Notes: generated by a model from the letters alone, not told the origin. Shown: positions 1 to 9,357, counted from the first letter of the stretch. The stretch: 64,000 nt of DNA from Enterococcus pallens ATCC BAA-351 (GCF_000407485.1 NZ_ASWD01000001.1:744001-808000), one strand, 5' to 3'. Numbers and translations: made by a program.

Positions 1-2
1 TG

Positions 3-56
3 GCTCCTTTTGCTCAATGCCTGCAAAAGCACCAGGATTTTCAAAAACTCCGTTAA
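3..56 (+). CDS. C-terminal end of an unidentified gene (partial)
   Basis: An open frame enters from the left edge and runs 17 codons, ending in QDFQKLR and a TAA at 54-56. It stops just before a symmetric terminator hairpin, which is where a plus-strand gene would be expected to end. Only the tail is visible, so no function can be given, and it could be a chance frame. Confidence 0.3.
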   Translation, partial: APFAQCLQKHQDFQKLR

Positions 57-86
57 AAAAGGTATCCCCATCAATCTGGGGATACC
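55..86. terminator. Rho-independent terminator
   Basis: The arms GGTATCCCC (61-69) and GGGGATACC (78-86) form a perfect hairpin. An A-run at 55-60 becomes a U-run on the minus strand, so it terminates the acetyltransferase gene at 101. It may also stop a plus-strand gene entering from the left. Confidence 0.8.
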
Positions 87-100
87 TCTTCCGCTTTCTT

Positions 101-634
101 CTACCAATTCTCTGGTTTGTCCATTACCTTTGAAACGTGAACCTGTCCGGCATAGTCAGCCAAACGAATATCGCTGATGGCTTGAACCATCCACGCATCC
201 TCTAACCCTTGTTTAGTAGGATACGGTGGGATAAAACCTTGCGGCAACGCTGGAGCAAATCCATGACGAGGATAATAGTCAATATGCCCTAAGACAAAAA
301 CCAGATCAACCTCTTGCTGCTTCAACAATTCCAAACCAGCCCGAATCAATTGGCCGCCAATTCCCTGCTTTTGATGACTGGGAATAACGGCTAAAGGAGC
401 TAAGATTGAAACTGACAACTCTTCAAAGCCTTCCAGCCATCCATTAGTGAACAAAATATGCCCTACTGCCTGCTCACCATCGAAAGCTAATAATGATATT
501 AGCGGATGCGCTGTGGGATCTTCTAATAATTCATCAGCTAACACTGGCACCTCTGGATCATCAAAGGCTAAATCTTCTACTTGAAAAATAATCTTACGGT
601 CCTCTTCAGTTGTTTTACGAATGTCCATGTTCAT
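101..634 (-). CDS. GNAT-family N-acetyltransferase
   Basis: A 177-residue protein of the GNAT fold, resembling the YhbS group. The acetyl-CoA-binding loop is visible as HQKQGIGGQLIRAGLE, preceded by the beta-4 segment LSVSILAPLAVIP and followed by VFVLGHIDYYPRHGF, a signature common in this subgroup. Such enzymes move an acetyl group from acetyl-CoA to an amine; the substrate cannot be predicted. A GTG at 643 would lie almost on top of the AAGGAG ribosome binding site, so the ATG at 634, about 10 bases from it, is the better start. It is monocistronic with its own terminator at 55-86. Confidence 0.85.
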   Translation of the reverse strand: MNMDIRKTTEEDRKIIFQVEDLAFDDPEVPVLADELLEDPTAHPLISLLAFDGEQAVGHILFTNGWLEGFEELSVSILAPLAVIPSHQKQGIGGQLIRAGLELLKQQEVDLVFVLGHIDYYPRHGFAPALPQGFIPPYPTKQGLEDAWMVQAISDIRLADYAGQVHVSKVMDKPENW

Positions 635-767
635 TTTTGCCACTCTCCTTATTTTTTATCTATGAGAAGAGCGTATTACCAGTAGTAAACATAAGTTTGT
701 CAAACAAAGGCCTCCTTTTATTGATTACTAAAAGTATAAAGGAGAATAACTGCTGCGGCAATCAAGC

Positions 768-1445
768 TTAGTGCCCGCCTGCAAGTAGTACAAAGAAAAA
801 AATCAAGTAATCATAAACAGTATGGGCGATAATTCCGCCACGAAGACTATCCGTTTTCTTCCATGCATAATTAAATGGAATCCGAGTCAGTCCGATGACT
901 ACTAAACTTTGATACCAGTTCCAGGAATAGGTGGTTAAATGTAGCGAGCCGAAAAACAATGCACTTAAAATAGAACTGAAAAGAAAGGCTTGTTTTCCAC
1001 CAATCTGCTTAACTAAATAATGATACAAAGGAAAGGCTACTGCGGCAGTTGTCAATTCCTCACCAGCTAATGAAATCCAGGTAGTCAGAAAGAAATAGAT
1101 ATTTTGCAGCAAGGTATTACTATGGAGCGATTGGGCGATGGGATTTTCTACCGCGTGATTATTAAGCAATACATTACCTAGCCTTGCAGCAATAGTTGAA
1201 ACAACAAAGCTCAGCACCACAAATAGTAAGATGTATCTCAGCTTGCCTTTTCCCAGTGGCTTGAGAAATAGTTTATAGGCATCCGAACCAAATTGAGTAA
1301 GCAGTGCCAGTGAAGAAAAAAGCAGCAGCCAAATCCAGCTAAGCGGCCAGTCACTGGTTCGGCCAATAAACCCAAATGCCAATAAAAATGGTGTGGCTAT
1401 TAACCCCCAACGGTTGAGCCTCGTTTGTTCTATTTTATCCAGCAT
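768..1445 (-). CDS. CPBP family intramembrane metalloprotease
   Basis: A 225-residue membrane protein with about six hydrophobic segments. The CPBP/CAAX-protease (Abi, Rce1-like) motifs are visible: an EELTTAAVAFPLY segment (the EExxxR-like motif, here without the usual arginine), a following SALFFGSLHLT with the second-motif histidine, and GGIIAHTVYDYLIFF with the third. The family includes prenyl-protein proteases and bacteriocin self-immunity proteins; nothing nearby points to a bacteriocin. An AAGGAG ribosome binding site lies about 10 bases before the ATG. The arginine replacement in motif 1 makes protease activity uncertain. Confidence 0.75.
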   Translation of the reverse strand: MLDKIEQTRLNRWGLIATPFLLAFGFIGRTSDWPLSWIWLLLFSSLALLTQFGSDAYKLFLKPLGKGKLRYILLFVVLSFVVSTIAARLGNVLLNNHAVENPIAQSLHSNTLLQNIYFFLTTWISLAGEELTTAAVAFPLYHYLVKQIGGKQAFLFSSILSALFFGSLHLTTYSWNWYQSLVVIGLTRIPFNYAWKKTDSLRGGIIAHTVYDYLIFFFVLLAGGH

Positions 1446-1499
1446 AATTGCATCGCTCCTTTTTTCAAACAGTATATAGGAAGTTGTCTAAAAAGCGAC

Positions 1500-1531
1500 A
1501 AAAAAAGACTGCCAACCCATCGTCAGCAGTC
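1500..1531 (-). terminator. Rho-independent terminator
   Basis: GACTGC (1507-1512) pairs with GCAGTC (1526-1531), with an A-run at 1499-1506 that gives a U-run on the minus strand. It ends the two-gene antiporter/carbamoyltransferase unit. Confidence 0.7.
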
Positions 1532-1541
1532 TCAGTCAAGC

Positions 1542-2915
1542 CTATTCTGTTTCTAATTCTCTGGCTGTTCGCTCTTTGATAGATTTATCAATCAGCCATT
1601 CACCTACCCCTACTGCCAAGCCGACACCCGCAACTAAGAATAAAACATAGGATACCGGATTTTCTCCTTCAGGCGGCAGAAAGAAGAAGATCGTACTGAA
1701 GGCAAAGAAGATAAATTGAACAGCTGCCACTAGCTTACCAACACCGTCACCCCCGGGAATCCGGAATGGTCGTTCAATAGTTGGGTCTTTCTTGCGCAAA
1801 GTAATGAAGGCGAAAGAAAGAATAATATACGGCAGGAAGAAAATAATCGACGTAAAGGACAGCAGTGTCCAAAACAAATTCGCGTTACTTGAAGAGATTA
1901 GTCCATAAAACACCAGCAAAGCAGTTGAAGACAAGCCTAGTAAAATGGCCGAACCAATCGGTGCATGGACCTTATTGGTTTTGGCAAAAATCTTCGGCAG
2001 CTCGCCTTCCAGCCCAGCCTCTAAAGCCGCTTTGTTACCGCCTAAGGCCCAGCTGAAAATATAGCCTAGAAAAGCAATAAAGGAAATCACTCCTACCACT
2101 GTCACCACTCCGCGTCCAAAAACTTCGCCAAAGGCAATGAATAAACCAGAGTCAGGATCAATACTTTCAAATGGTAATATAATCAGCATTGCTACAGCTG
2201 CAATGATATACAAAACAATCGTACAAATCCCACTGGAGAACACAGCCTTAGGCACATTTTTGCTAGGGTTTTCCATTTCCCCTGCCGAGCAGCTGATCAA
2301 ATCATAGCCGGTTAAGGCATAAACGTAGACCGGAACTAAGGCAAAAAAGCTTAAATCAAACGTTGGGATAATTGTACTCAGAGAAAATTCGGTTTGCGAG
2401 CCTTTAGTAGTAAGTGTCATCACAGCTCCTACTATCAAAGCCAAGCAAGCCAACAGCTTACAAATCGTGCTCAGCATAGTCAGCCATTTAGCATCCTGCA
2501 AGTCGATGCAGTTAAAGCCCACTACGAACCATGTACAAATAATACAAAAGATGACCATCCCCCAAACCGAGAGATCCGGGAAAAACAGCATCTGTAAGAC
2601 TGAGCCCATTACGACCAGCGTCGAAGGGATAAAGCCCGCCACATTCACCCAATACCACCAAGTAGTACGGGCAGCCCAACGATCCCCATAGGCTCGTTTG
2701 ATCCAAACATAAATCCCACCTTGATCCGGATAAGTTGAGCCTAATTCGGCACAGATTAACCCATGGGATAAAAAGAAGGTGGCACCTAAGACAATAAAAC
2801 AAAAAATTAAGGAAGGTCCCATTGAGGCTTGAGAAGCGATCAGCTCCAGTGAAAATACTGCCGCAAAGGACAGCGAAACAATGTCAATGAACCCTAGTTT
2901 TTTTACTTCTTCCAT
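1542..2915 (-). CDS. APC-family amino acid/polyamine antiporter, paralogue of AguD
   Basis: A 457-residue transporter with about 12 hydrophobic segments. It is closely similar along its whole length to the AguD-type antiporter at 7908-9281: both begin KKLGF(I/F)DI and share SHGLICAELGSTYPDQGGIYVW and the SCSAGEM segment after helix 5. AguD exchanges external agmatine for internal putrescine. This copy follows a second carbamoyltransferase by 16 bases in the same direction, so it probably exchanges a related amine or its guanidino/carbamoyl precursor. The ATG follows an AAAAGGAGTGAG ribosome binding site. The exact substrate is unknown. Confidence 0.8.
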   Translation of the reverse strand: MEEVKKLGFIDIVSLSFAAVFSLELIASQASMGPSLIFCFIVLGATFFLSHGLICAELGSTYPDQGGIYVWIKRAYGDRWAARTTWWYWVNVAGFIPSTLVVMGSVLQMLFFPDLSVWGMVIFCIICTWFVVGFNCIDLQDAKWLTMLSTICKLLACLALIVGAVMTLTTKGSQTEFSLSTIIPTFDLSFFALVPVYVYALTGYDLISCSAGEMENPSKNVPKAVFSSGICTIVLYIIAAVAMLIILPFESIDPDSGLFIAFGEVFGRGVVTVVGVISFIAFLGYIFSWALGGNKAALEAGLEGELPKIFAKTNKVHAPIGSAILLGLSSTALLVFYGLISSSNANLFWTLLSFTSIIFFLPYIILSFAFITLRKKDPTIERPFRIPGGDGVGKLVAAVQFIFFAFSTIFFFLPPEGENPVSYVLFLVAGVGLAVGVGEWLIDKSIKERTARELETE

Positions 2916-2931
2916 CGTTCACTCACTCCTT

Positions 2932-3984
2932 TTAGTTGAGTCTTTGATCTAAAAAGGCTCGCATTTTCCCTTCATAATAAGCCTTAGTCTGATCATCTGC
3001 CCGTTTCATTCGTGGATACAAATACCAAGCCAGCAAGCCCCGCTGCACATGCAGCCGATTTTCTGCCTCCTGGAAGACTAGCGAACGGGTTGGATGGTCT
3101 AAAACTTCACTAGTAATTTCCACTTCACGGTTGGCTGGCAGGCAATGCATGGCTTTGCAATGATCTGGCGCCATCTCCAGCATCTCCATGTTTAACTGAT
3201 AACGCGGATAAAAAGCTGCTGTCCGCTCCTCTTTTTCATCCTCGTACCCATAATAATACCAAACATCAGGAATTATGAAATCGGCCTTTTTTACCGCCTC
3301 TTCTACATTTTCTGTTACCGTTAAGCTGCCGCCAGTTTTTTGCATTTTTTCCTCAACTTTTTTGATTTCAGCATCACTAATGGAATATTGCTTGGGTGAA
3401 GCAATTGTGTAGCGTAGGCCCAGCGATGCAGCCAAATGAGCATGCTCCATTGCCATAATGCCATTTTCACCAGAATCACCCACAAAAACAATTTCAATCT
3501 CTTTCAATGATTTTCCCTTTGGCAAATGCTCCATCATCGTCAGCACATCTGCCAATCCTTGAGTTGGATGAATGTAGTAGGTCATCGCATTAAACACTGG
3601 AACTGACGCATATTCTGCCAAGGTCAATACCAGCTCATGATCTTCAGTCCGCAGCATAATGCCATCGCACATGCTGGATAAAACTTTAGCGGTATCCTTA
3701 ATAGCTTCGTGAGAACCGAAATGAATTTCTCCTGGTTTTAAATAGAGTGCATGGCCGCCTAATTCAGCCATCGCCGTTTCAAAAGAAACCCGGGTACGCG
3801 TGGAGGGCTCTTCAAAAATCATCGCTAAGGTAGCTCCCTTTAATAATTGAGGAACAGCGTTTTGATGCGCAGCCTCTTTCAATTGAATAATCGTCGACAG
3901 GATATCTTGAATCTCTTCTTTGGATAAATCATAGTTATCTAGAAAATGTTTAATCGGATATGTTTTAGTATGTGATAATTTCAT
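2932..3984 (-). CDS. Second carbamoyltransferase of the agmatine locus (putrescine/ornithine transcarbamylase-like)
   Basis: A 350-residue aspartate/ornithine transcarbamylase-fold protein. The carbamoyl-phosphate loop STRTRVSFE, the HPTQ motif and the HCLPA motif are all intact, so catalysis of carbamoyl transfer is expected. It is clearly diverged from AguB at 5767. The substrate-side loop reads DVWYYYGYEDE where AguB has [10 protein letters not shown], and HCLPANRE replaces [10 protein letters not shown]. The loop has the putrescine-carbamoyltransferase rather than the ornithine-carbamoyltransferase look, which suggests a diamine-like substrate. It is first in a two-gene unit with an AguD-like antiporter and is divergent from an RpiR regulator. 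No second deiminase or carbamate kinase accompanies it, so it may share AguC. Confidence 0.75.
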   Translation of the reverse strand: MKLSHTKTYPIKHFLDNYDLSKEEIQDILSTIIQLKEAAHQNAVPQLLKGATLAMIFEEPSTRTRVSFETAMAELGGHALYLKPGEIHFGSHEAIKDTAKVLSSMCDGIMLRTEDHELVLTLAEYASVPVFNAMTYYIHPTQGLADVLTMMEHLPKGKSLKEIEIVFVGDSGENGIMAMEHAHLAASLGLRYTIASPKQYSISDAEIKKVEEKMQKTGGSLTVTENVEEAVKKADFIIPDVWYYYGYEDEKEERTAAFYPRYQLNMEMLEMAPDHCKAMHCLPANREVEITSEVLDHPTRSLVFQEAENRLHVQRGLLAWYLYPRMKRADDQTKAYYEGKMRAFLDQRLN

Positions 3985-4039
3985 TTGTTACCCCTCCAGT
4001 TTATTGTTGTAGGCGGTTTCGCCTTAAAAACAACTACGC

Positions 4040-4045
4040 TATAAT
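4040..4045 (+). promoter_or_regulatory. Probable -10 element of the RpiR-type regulator gene
   Basis: A perfect TATAAT lies 23 bases before the regulator's ATG. The -35 side (around TTTCGC) is weak, so activation or weak expression is likely. The 83-base divergent gap to the second carbamoyltransferase would also hold that gene's promoter. Confidence 0.45.
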
Positions 4046-4067
4046 AAGATAGAAAGCAGGTGATCGT

Positions 4068-4844
4068 ATGACAGCAACTAAAGATTTTTATACCGCCGCT
4101 AATCAGCATTTTCCCCAACTGAATGATTCAGAAAAGCGGATCTTTGATTATATCCTGAAAAATTTTGACGAGGTAAAAGCTTACAGTATTCGCGAGCTGG
4201 CCTTAAGATGCTATGTCTCCTCCACCACTATTTTTCGTTTTGCCAAAAAGTTGGGCTTCAACGGCTATAGTGACTTTATTGAAAGTTTGACGGCAGCTCC
4301 TGAGGCTCCTCAAACGATCCCTCATTCCATCAAGCAAAAAGATTATAAAGAAGAATACTTGAAAAACATTATCGAATCTGTGCGGGTTACCGATCAGACG
4401 AAGATTGATCAGTTCAATCAGCTGCTGGATCAAAACCCGGTGATTTATTTGATGGGAGAAGAGCTGGATTCGCAAGCACTTCACTACGTCCAGTGGCTAT
4501 TTAATGCGCAAGGCTTCCGATCGATTTTGTTAACCGATCAGGCTGCCCTTCAAAATGCCCTGCGGCACATAACGGATCAGGATATTTTCTTTGCCTTTGC
4601 CTATACTGGTGACAATCGCCAAATCATTGAAGCAATTGAACGAGTGAAGCAGCAGTCTCGCGCAACCATTGTGACTTTTACCCGCGCGGTGACCAATGTC
4701 ATTCAAAATCTGTGTGACATTGATTTTTATGTCTTCAGCGATGAAATCAGGCTGGGACAATTGGATTTAACCTCCCGTATTTCCATGCTGGCAATTGTCG
4801 AGCTGATTTTCTACCATCGTTTTAACTGCTCGCCTGACGAATAA
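4068..4844 (+). CDS. RpiR-family transcriptional regulator (HTH plus SIS domain)
   Basis: A 258-residue regulator. An N-terminal helix-turn-helix spans about residues 15-80 (SIRELALRCYVSSTTIFRFAK is the recognition region), followed by a sugar-isomerase-like SIS domain from about residue 105 to 245. RpiR proteins normally sense phosphosugars. Here the position inside two polyamine-type modules suggests control of the neighbouring carbamoyltransferase/antiporter pair; this is inference. An AGGTGATCGT ribosome binding site precedes the ATG. Its last 23 bases overlap, tail to tail, the end of aguC, so the two transcripts must be antisense at their 3' ends. Confidence 0.8.
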   Translation: MTATKDFYTAANQHFPQLNDSEKRIFDYILKNFDEVKAYSIRELALRCYVSSTTIFRFAKKLGFNGYSDFIESLTAAPEAPQTIPHSIKQKDYKEEYLKNIIESVRVTDQTKIDQFNQLLDQNPVIYLMGEELDSQALHYVQWLFNAQGFRSILLTDQAALQNALRHITDQDIFFAFAYTGDNRQIIEAIERVKQQSRATIVTFTRAVTNVIQNLCDIDFYVFSDEIRLGQLDLTSRISMLAIVELIFYHRFNCSPDE

Positions 4845-5754
4845 TTGTTCCGGTTTCAGCTGAGATTGCCTTGGACACTTGTTCCAAATCAGCAATGATG
4901 GCGGTTTTCCCCGAACCGCTGGCTACAAATTCGCAGGCTGCTTCTACCTTAGGCCGCATACTACCAGCAGGAAACTGCCCAGCTGCGACGTATTGCTGCA
5001 TCTCCTCTAAGCTGACCGTTTTTAAGGCTCGCTGATTTTCTTTTCCGTAATCTACATACACATAGTCTACGGCTGTCAAAATGATAAAGGTATCGGCCTC
5101 GATTAAGGTTGCCATCTTAGAAGCCGCAAAATCTTTATCAATCACCGCATCCACACCTTTATAGCGTTTGCCATGATAAACTACGGGAATACCGCCTCCG
5201 CCACAGGCGATAACTACCTGATTGGCATCCACCAGTGTTTTCAAGCTGACTTTTTCATAAATATCTACCGGCTTTGGTGATGGAACCACGCGCCGCCAGC
5301 CCCTGCCGGCATCCTCCTGATATACTTCTCCAGTTTCTGCCATTAATGCCTTGGCCTGTTCCTCAGAATAATAGCCGCCAATCGGCTTGGTCGGCTGTTG
5401 AAATGCTGGATCTTCAGCATCCACCACTACCTGCGTCAGCATGGAAATCACCGGTATGTCATTCACGCCCCGACTAACTAATTCTTCATCGATGGCCTGC
5501 TGCAGGTGATACCCAATATAGCCCTGACTCATAGCAATACATTCGGCAAAAGGCATGACCGCTTCATTTGTCATTTGCTCAAAGGCCAAACGAATTTGTC
5601 CAACCTGGGGCCCGTTACCGTGGGCGATCACCACTTGATGACCTGCCACAATCAAATCGGCGATGGAGCGGGCCGCCAGCTGCGCCCGCGATAACTGTTC
5701 ATTAGCCGAATTTCCTAAGGCATTGCCGCCTAATGCTACTACAATTTTTGCCAT
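4822..5754 (-). CDS. aguC: Carbamate kinase of the agmatine deiminase pathway
   Basis: A 310-residue amino-acid-kinase-fold enzyme that turns carbamoyl phosphate plus ADP into ATP, CO2 and ammonia. This is the energy-yielding last step of agmatine catabolism. Family signatures seen are VVALGGNALG at the N terminus, HGNGPQVG, the central ACGGGGIPV, and DKDFAASKMA near the nucleotide site. It is the last gene of the aguDABC operon, 12 bases after aguB, and its 3' end overlaps the convergent RpiR gene by 23 bases with no terminator visible between them. Confidence 0.93.
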   Translation of the reverse strand: MAKIVVALGGNALGNSANEQLSRAQLAARSIADLIVAGHQVVIAHGNGPQVGQIRLAFEQMTNEAVMPFAECIAMSQGYIGYHLQQAIDEELVSRGVNDIPVISMLTQVVVDAEDPAFQQPTKPIGGYYSEEQAKALMAETGEVYQEDAGRGWRRVVPSPKPVDIYEKVSLKTLVDANQVVIACGGGGIPVVYHGKRYKGVDAVIDKDFAASKMATLIEADTFIILTAVDYVYVDYGKENQRALKTVSLEEMQQYVAAGQFPAGSMRPKVEAACEFVASGSGKTAIIADLEQVSKAISAETGTIIRQASS

Positions 5755-5766
5755 ACTTATCCCCGC

Positions 5767-6774
5767 CTATTCTAAGGTTTCCAAAAAGCTGTCCAGCTTT
5801 TCTTTAGCCGCCAGCTGTTCGTATTCGCTGCCGTCTTTTTGGTATTTGGTTAAGTAAACTAACAAACCTCGCATCGCGGTTAAGCGATTTTCTGCTTCAT
5901 CAAAGGCCAAAGAAATTGCCGAATCCAATACTTCATCAGTAACTTCCTCGCCCCGGGTCGCCGGTAAACAATGTAAAAATTTCACCCCAAGGCTGCATTG
6001 CTCTAGTAATTCACGATTTACCTGATACTTCGGCATGAAAATCCGATGGCGTTCCTCCGGTGACAGCTCACTTTCGTAAAGTCCATACCACACGTCAGTG
6101 TAAACAAAATCAGTCCCTGGCAGCGCTTGTGCCGGATCATCGGTAACTAGCCAGCTGCCGCCATTTTCCTGCACATTTTTTTCTAAAATGGCTTGGTGTT
6201 CCTGATTTAATTGATAGCCCTCTGGACCATAATGAACAAAGTGCATACCCAGCTTGGTGGTGATAAAGCCTAGTGAAGCACATACCTGTGTCGCATCACC
6301 CACAAAGGTCACCTTGCAATCCTCCAACCGTTTTCCCTCTGGTAAATTCTCCACAATGGTACATAAATCACCAATTTCCTGTGTTGGATGGTTGTAGTCG
6401 CTCATGGCATTAATAACTGGAACCGTGGATGCCTTTGCTAAATCGACCACTGATTGATGTTCAATTACTCGAGCCATCACTACATCAACTAAACGAGAAA
6501 TCACTTTTCCAGTGTCCTCAATCGTCTCGTGCCCACCTAATTGAATCATGCCTGGTCCCAAATATTGAGCATGTCCACCTAATTGTTCCATGGCTGTTTC
6601 GAAGGAAACCCGAGTGCGGGTAGAGCTTTGCTGGAAAATCATGCCTAAGGTTTTACGCCGCATCAAGGGTGGATAATAACCTTTTTTCACACAATCCTTG
6701 ATTAACAGGGACAGGTTGATGATGTCCATTAATTCCTTTTTTGAAAAATCCTGTGTATCGATAAAATGCTTCAT
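5767..6774 (-). CDS. aguB: Putrescine carbamoyltransferase
   Basis: A 335-residue transcarbamylase that phosphorolyses N-carbamoylputrescine to putrescine and carbamoyl phosphate. The carbamoyl-phosphate loop [13 protein letters not shown] and [10 protein letters not shown] motifs are present, and the loop [10 protein letters not shown] is the one that separates putrescine from ornithine enzymes. The length is normal for the family. It sits 11 bases after aguA and 12 before aguC, so the three are co-translated in pathway order. It is a paralogue of the gene at 2932. Confidence 0.92.
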   Translation of the reverse strand: MKHFIDTQDFSKKELMDIINLSLLIKDCVKKGYYPPLMRRKTLGMIFQQSSTRTRVSFETAMEQLGGHAQYLGPGMIQLGGHETIEDTGKVISRLVDVVMARVIEHQSVVDLAKASTVPVINAMSDYNHPTQEIGDLCTIVENLPEGKRLEDCKVTFVGDATQVCASLGFITTKLGMHFVHYGPEGYQLNQEHQAILEKNVQENGGSWLVTDDPAQALPGTDFVYTDVWYGLYESELSPEERHRIFMPKYQVNRELLEQCSLGVKFLHCLPATRGEEVTDEVLDSAISLAFDEAENRLTAMRGLLVYLTKYQKDGSEYEQLAAKEKLDSFLETLE

Positions 6775-6785
6775 GTTAGCTCCTC

Positions 6786-7880
6786 CTATCCTTTTGGCTG
6801 CTGCTGAGTGATGCAGTGAATATTACCGCCGCCGTAAACGATTTCTCTCGTTTGGACCCCCACCACTTCACGATCCGGGAACATTTTCTGAATTTGTTCC
6901 AGTGCCAGTTCATCGTTTGGATCCCCATATTGAGGAGCAATAACAGCACCATTAGTGATTAAAAAATTCATATAGGAAGTGATGCAGATGTCATCCGCGT
7001 GCCGTGGAATGCTGCCAGCAACTGAATCTACCTCATACTCTGAGCCATAAGTTACGGGATTAACCGTGGTGCACAGCTTGTGAACCTTCAGCTTGCGACC
7101 CTTGGCATCAGTTTGATTACTTAAAAATTGATAGGTTTCCTGAGACACCTGATAGAAAGGATGATCCTCTTCTTCGGTATAAATACAGGCCACTTCTCCC
7201 GGACGTACAAAGCAGGCCACATCATCAATATGTCCATTGGTCTCATCAGGATCAATGCCGTCCTTCACCCATAACACTTTTTCAACATTTAAGTATTCCT
7301 CCAGCATGTGCTCGATTTCTTCCCGGCTTAAATGAGGATTCCGTCCCTCTGACAACAAACACATTTCGGTAACCATCACTGTGCCTTCACCATCTACATG
7401 AATTGAACCGCCCTCCAGTACAAATTCCGGCGTGTGATAGGTATCCACGTATTCGATTTCGCACACCTTTTGCGCCACTTTTTGGTCATAATGCCAAGGA
7501 AAATACAAGCCATCCACTAAACCACCCCAGGCATTGAAGTCCCAGTCAACTGCCCGAACATCCCCTTGATCATTTACCACAAAGGTCGGTCCACAGTCCC
7601 GCATCCACGCATCGTCAGTCGTCATCTCTACCACCCGAATAGCTTCTGACAAGCTGTTGCGGCAATGCTCAAATTGATTGGCTGACACACACATCGTCAC
7701 CGGCACAAACTTCACAATGGCTTCAGCCACTGAAACGAAGGCTTTTTGTGCATCCTTCCCGCCATTTTTCCAGTTATCCGGCCGCTCCGGCCAAATCATC
7801 CAGATTTGTTTGTGGGGCTCAAATTCTCCCGGCATCCGGAAGCCGTCCTTTTTAGGGGTTGTTGAAAGTCTTTTTGCCAT
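6786..7880 (-). CDS. aguA: Agmatine deiminase
   Basis: A 364-residue pentein-fold enzyme that converts agmatine to N-carbamoylputrescine and ammonia. Visible family signatures are [19 protein letters not shown] at the N terminus, the MRDCGPTF segment, [18 protein letters not shown], and the catalytic cysteine in GGGNIHC near residue 356, nine residues from the C terminus. A GTG at 7889 is possible, but the ATG at 7880 lies 8 bases after AAGGAG and is preferred. Second gene of the operon. Confidence 0.95.
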   Translation of the reverse strand: MAKRLSTTPKKDGFRMPGEFEPHKQIWMIWPERPDNWKNGGKDAQKAFVSVAEAIVKFVPVTMCVSANQFEHCRNSLSEAIRVVEMTTDDAWMRDCGPTFVVNDQGDVRAVDWDFNAWGGLVDGLYFPWHYDQKVAQKVCEIEYVDTYHTPEFVLEGGSIHVDGEGTVMVTEMCLLSEGRNPHLSREEIEHMLEEYLNVEKVLWVKDGIDPDETNGHIDDVACFVRPGEVACIYTEEEDHPFYQVSQETYQFLSNQTDAKGRKLKVHKLCTTVNPVTYGSEYEVDSVAGSIPRHADDICITSYMNFLITNGAVIAPQYGDPNDELALEQIQKMFPDREVVGVQTREIVYGGGNIHCITQQQPKG

Positions 7881-7907
7881 GTAAAACACTCCTTAAAATA
7901 AATTTTT

Positions 7908-9281
7908 TTAAGCATCCAAAATTTCATTTTTCGCTGATTTCATTGCCTGATGAATCAACCATTCACCACAACCAATGGAAAGCAGCAGGCCAATGACTAA
8001 GCTAATCACGTACAACATGGGGTTTTCACCTTCCGGGGGCAGCAGAAAAGAGAAGCTGCTGAAGATTAGAAAGAACCCATGCACACCTGCGACTAAATAA
8101 GCAAAGGCTTGACCAAAAGGTACTTTGAAAGGCCGATGAATCTCCGGATCCATTCGCCGCAGCTTTAAGAACGTAAAACTCATAACAATATAAGGTAAAA
8201 AGAAAATAATGGAAGTAAATGCTAATAAGGTCCAAAATAAGTTCTCGCTGGTACTAGCGGTAATCCCGTAAAAAATCAATAAAGCCGTCGAAACAATTCC
8301 TAACAAAATTGCCGATCCCACTGGGGCATACGACTGATTGGTTTTCGCAAAGAAACTTGGCAGCTCTCCACTTTCCCCTGCCTCCAACGCAACCTTGTTT
8401 CCACCTAGAGCCCAGCCAAAGACATAGCCCAAAAAGCCGACAAAGGTTACCATGCCAATCAGATTTACCAGCCATTTACTGCCAAACATGGCTACCACTG
8501 TGTCAAACAAGCCCGAGGTTTCGCTAATGGCAGAAATTGGCAACACTACCAAAATCGCTGTAGCAGCTAAAATATAGAAGAGAATCGTAAAAAAGCCGCT
8601 GAGAAACACTGTTTTCGGAACATTCTTGCTGGGATCGGCCATCTCTCCGGCAGAACAGCTGATCAGATCAAAACCAGTAACACTGTAGACATAGACCGGA
8701 ATCAATGCTACAAAGCTCAAATTAAAGCTTGGTAAAAAGGAATCGCTAGCAAAGGAATGATTAACCCCTTGAGTGAAGGTGTAATACAAGCCGCCAACTA
8801 GCAGAACTAGCGTTACCGCAATTTTGCTGATGGAGCTGATAATTGGCAGCCACTTAGCCTTCTGCAAATCAATGCAGTTGAAGAAAACCACAAACCAGAC
8901 ACACAAGATACAAATTCCGACAATCCCCCATACCGAAAGCTCCGGTAAAAACATCTCCTTGATAATCGAAACCATTACCACCGCTGTTGCGGGAATAAAG
9001 CCGGCAACATTCAGCCAATACCACCAGGTGGTGCGAGCGGCCCATTTGTCACCGTAGGCCCGTTTCACCCAGACGTAGATACCGCCTTGATCAGGATAAG
9101 TAGAACCCAGCTCAGCACAAATCAACCCGTGAGATAAAAAATACGTCAGGCCAATAAATAAAAAATTGAAAATAAGTGACGGTCCAAGTTTAGCCTGTGA
9201 AGAAATCAGCTCTAGCGAAAACACGGAGGAGAAGGCCAAAGCTAAAATATCAAAGAAACCCAACTTCTTTTTTGCTTCCAT
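7908..9281 (-). CDS. aguD: Agmatine/putrescine antiporter
   Basis: A 457-residue APC-family transporter with about 12 hydrophobic segments, first gene of the agu operon. It exchanges agmatine for putrescine, so the pathway runs without energy cost for uptake. It shares LICAELGSTYPDQGGIYVW and SCSAGEM with its paralogue at 1542. The ATG at 9281 follows AGAGGTGATTTG, and a TTG at 9284 is less likely. A cre box lies just upstream, so glucose repression is likely. In Enterococcus faecalis the order is aguB-D-A-C; here it is D-A-B-C, and no LuxR-type aguR is present in the window. Confidence 0.9.
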   Translation of the reverse strand: MEAKKKLGFFDILALAFSSVFSLELISSQAKLGPSLIFNFLFIGLTYFLSHGLICAELGSTYPDQGGIYVWVKRAYGDKWAARTTWWYWLNVAGFIPATAVVMVSIIKEMFLPELSVWGIVGICILCVWFVVFFNCIDLQKAKWLPIISSISKIAVTLVLLVGGLYYTFTQGVNHSFASDSFLPSFNLSFVALIPVYVYSVTGFDLISCSAGEMADPSKNVPKTVFLSGFFTILFYILAATAILVVLPISAISETSGLFDTVVAMFGSKWLVNLIGMVTFVGFLGYVFGWALGGNKVALEAGESGELPSFFAKTNQSYAPVGSAILLGIVSTALLIFYGITASTSENLFWTLLAFTSIIFFLPYIVMSFTFLKLRRMDPEIHRPFKVPFGQAFAYLVAGVHGFFLIFSSFSFLLPPEGENPMLYVISLVIGLLLSIGCGEWLIHQAMKSAKNEILDA

Positions 9282-9299
9282 CAAATCACCTCTTTCGTC

Positions 9300-9313
9300 T
9301 GTAAACGCTTACT
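9300..9313 (-). promoter_or_regulatory. CcpA cre site upstream of aguD
   Basis: TGTAAACGCTTACT matches the catabolite-responsive element consensus TGNAANCGNTNNCA at nearly every fixed position. It lies 19 bases before the aguD start and downstream of the proposed promoter, a position at which CcpA acts as a roadblock. This predicts glucose repression of the agmatine operon. Confidence 0.8.
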
Positions 9314-9328
9314 GTTTTTCTTACTTTT

Positions 9329-9357
9329 ACTTTAGCATTGGTAAAAGTCATCGTCTA
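9329..9357 (-). promoter_or_regulatory. Candidate promoter of the agu operon
   Basis: On the minus strand TAGACG (9352-9357) and TAAAGT (9329-9334) are separated by 17 bases, and TGC directly before the -10 gives an extended -10. Transcription would start just before the cre box. This is a pattern match only. Confidence 0.45.
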
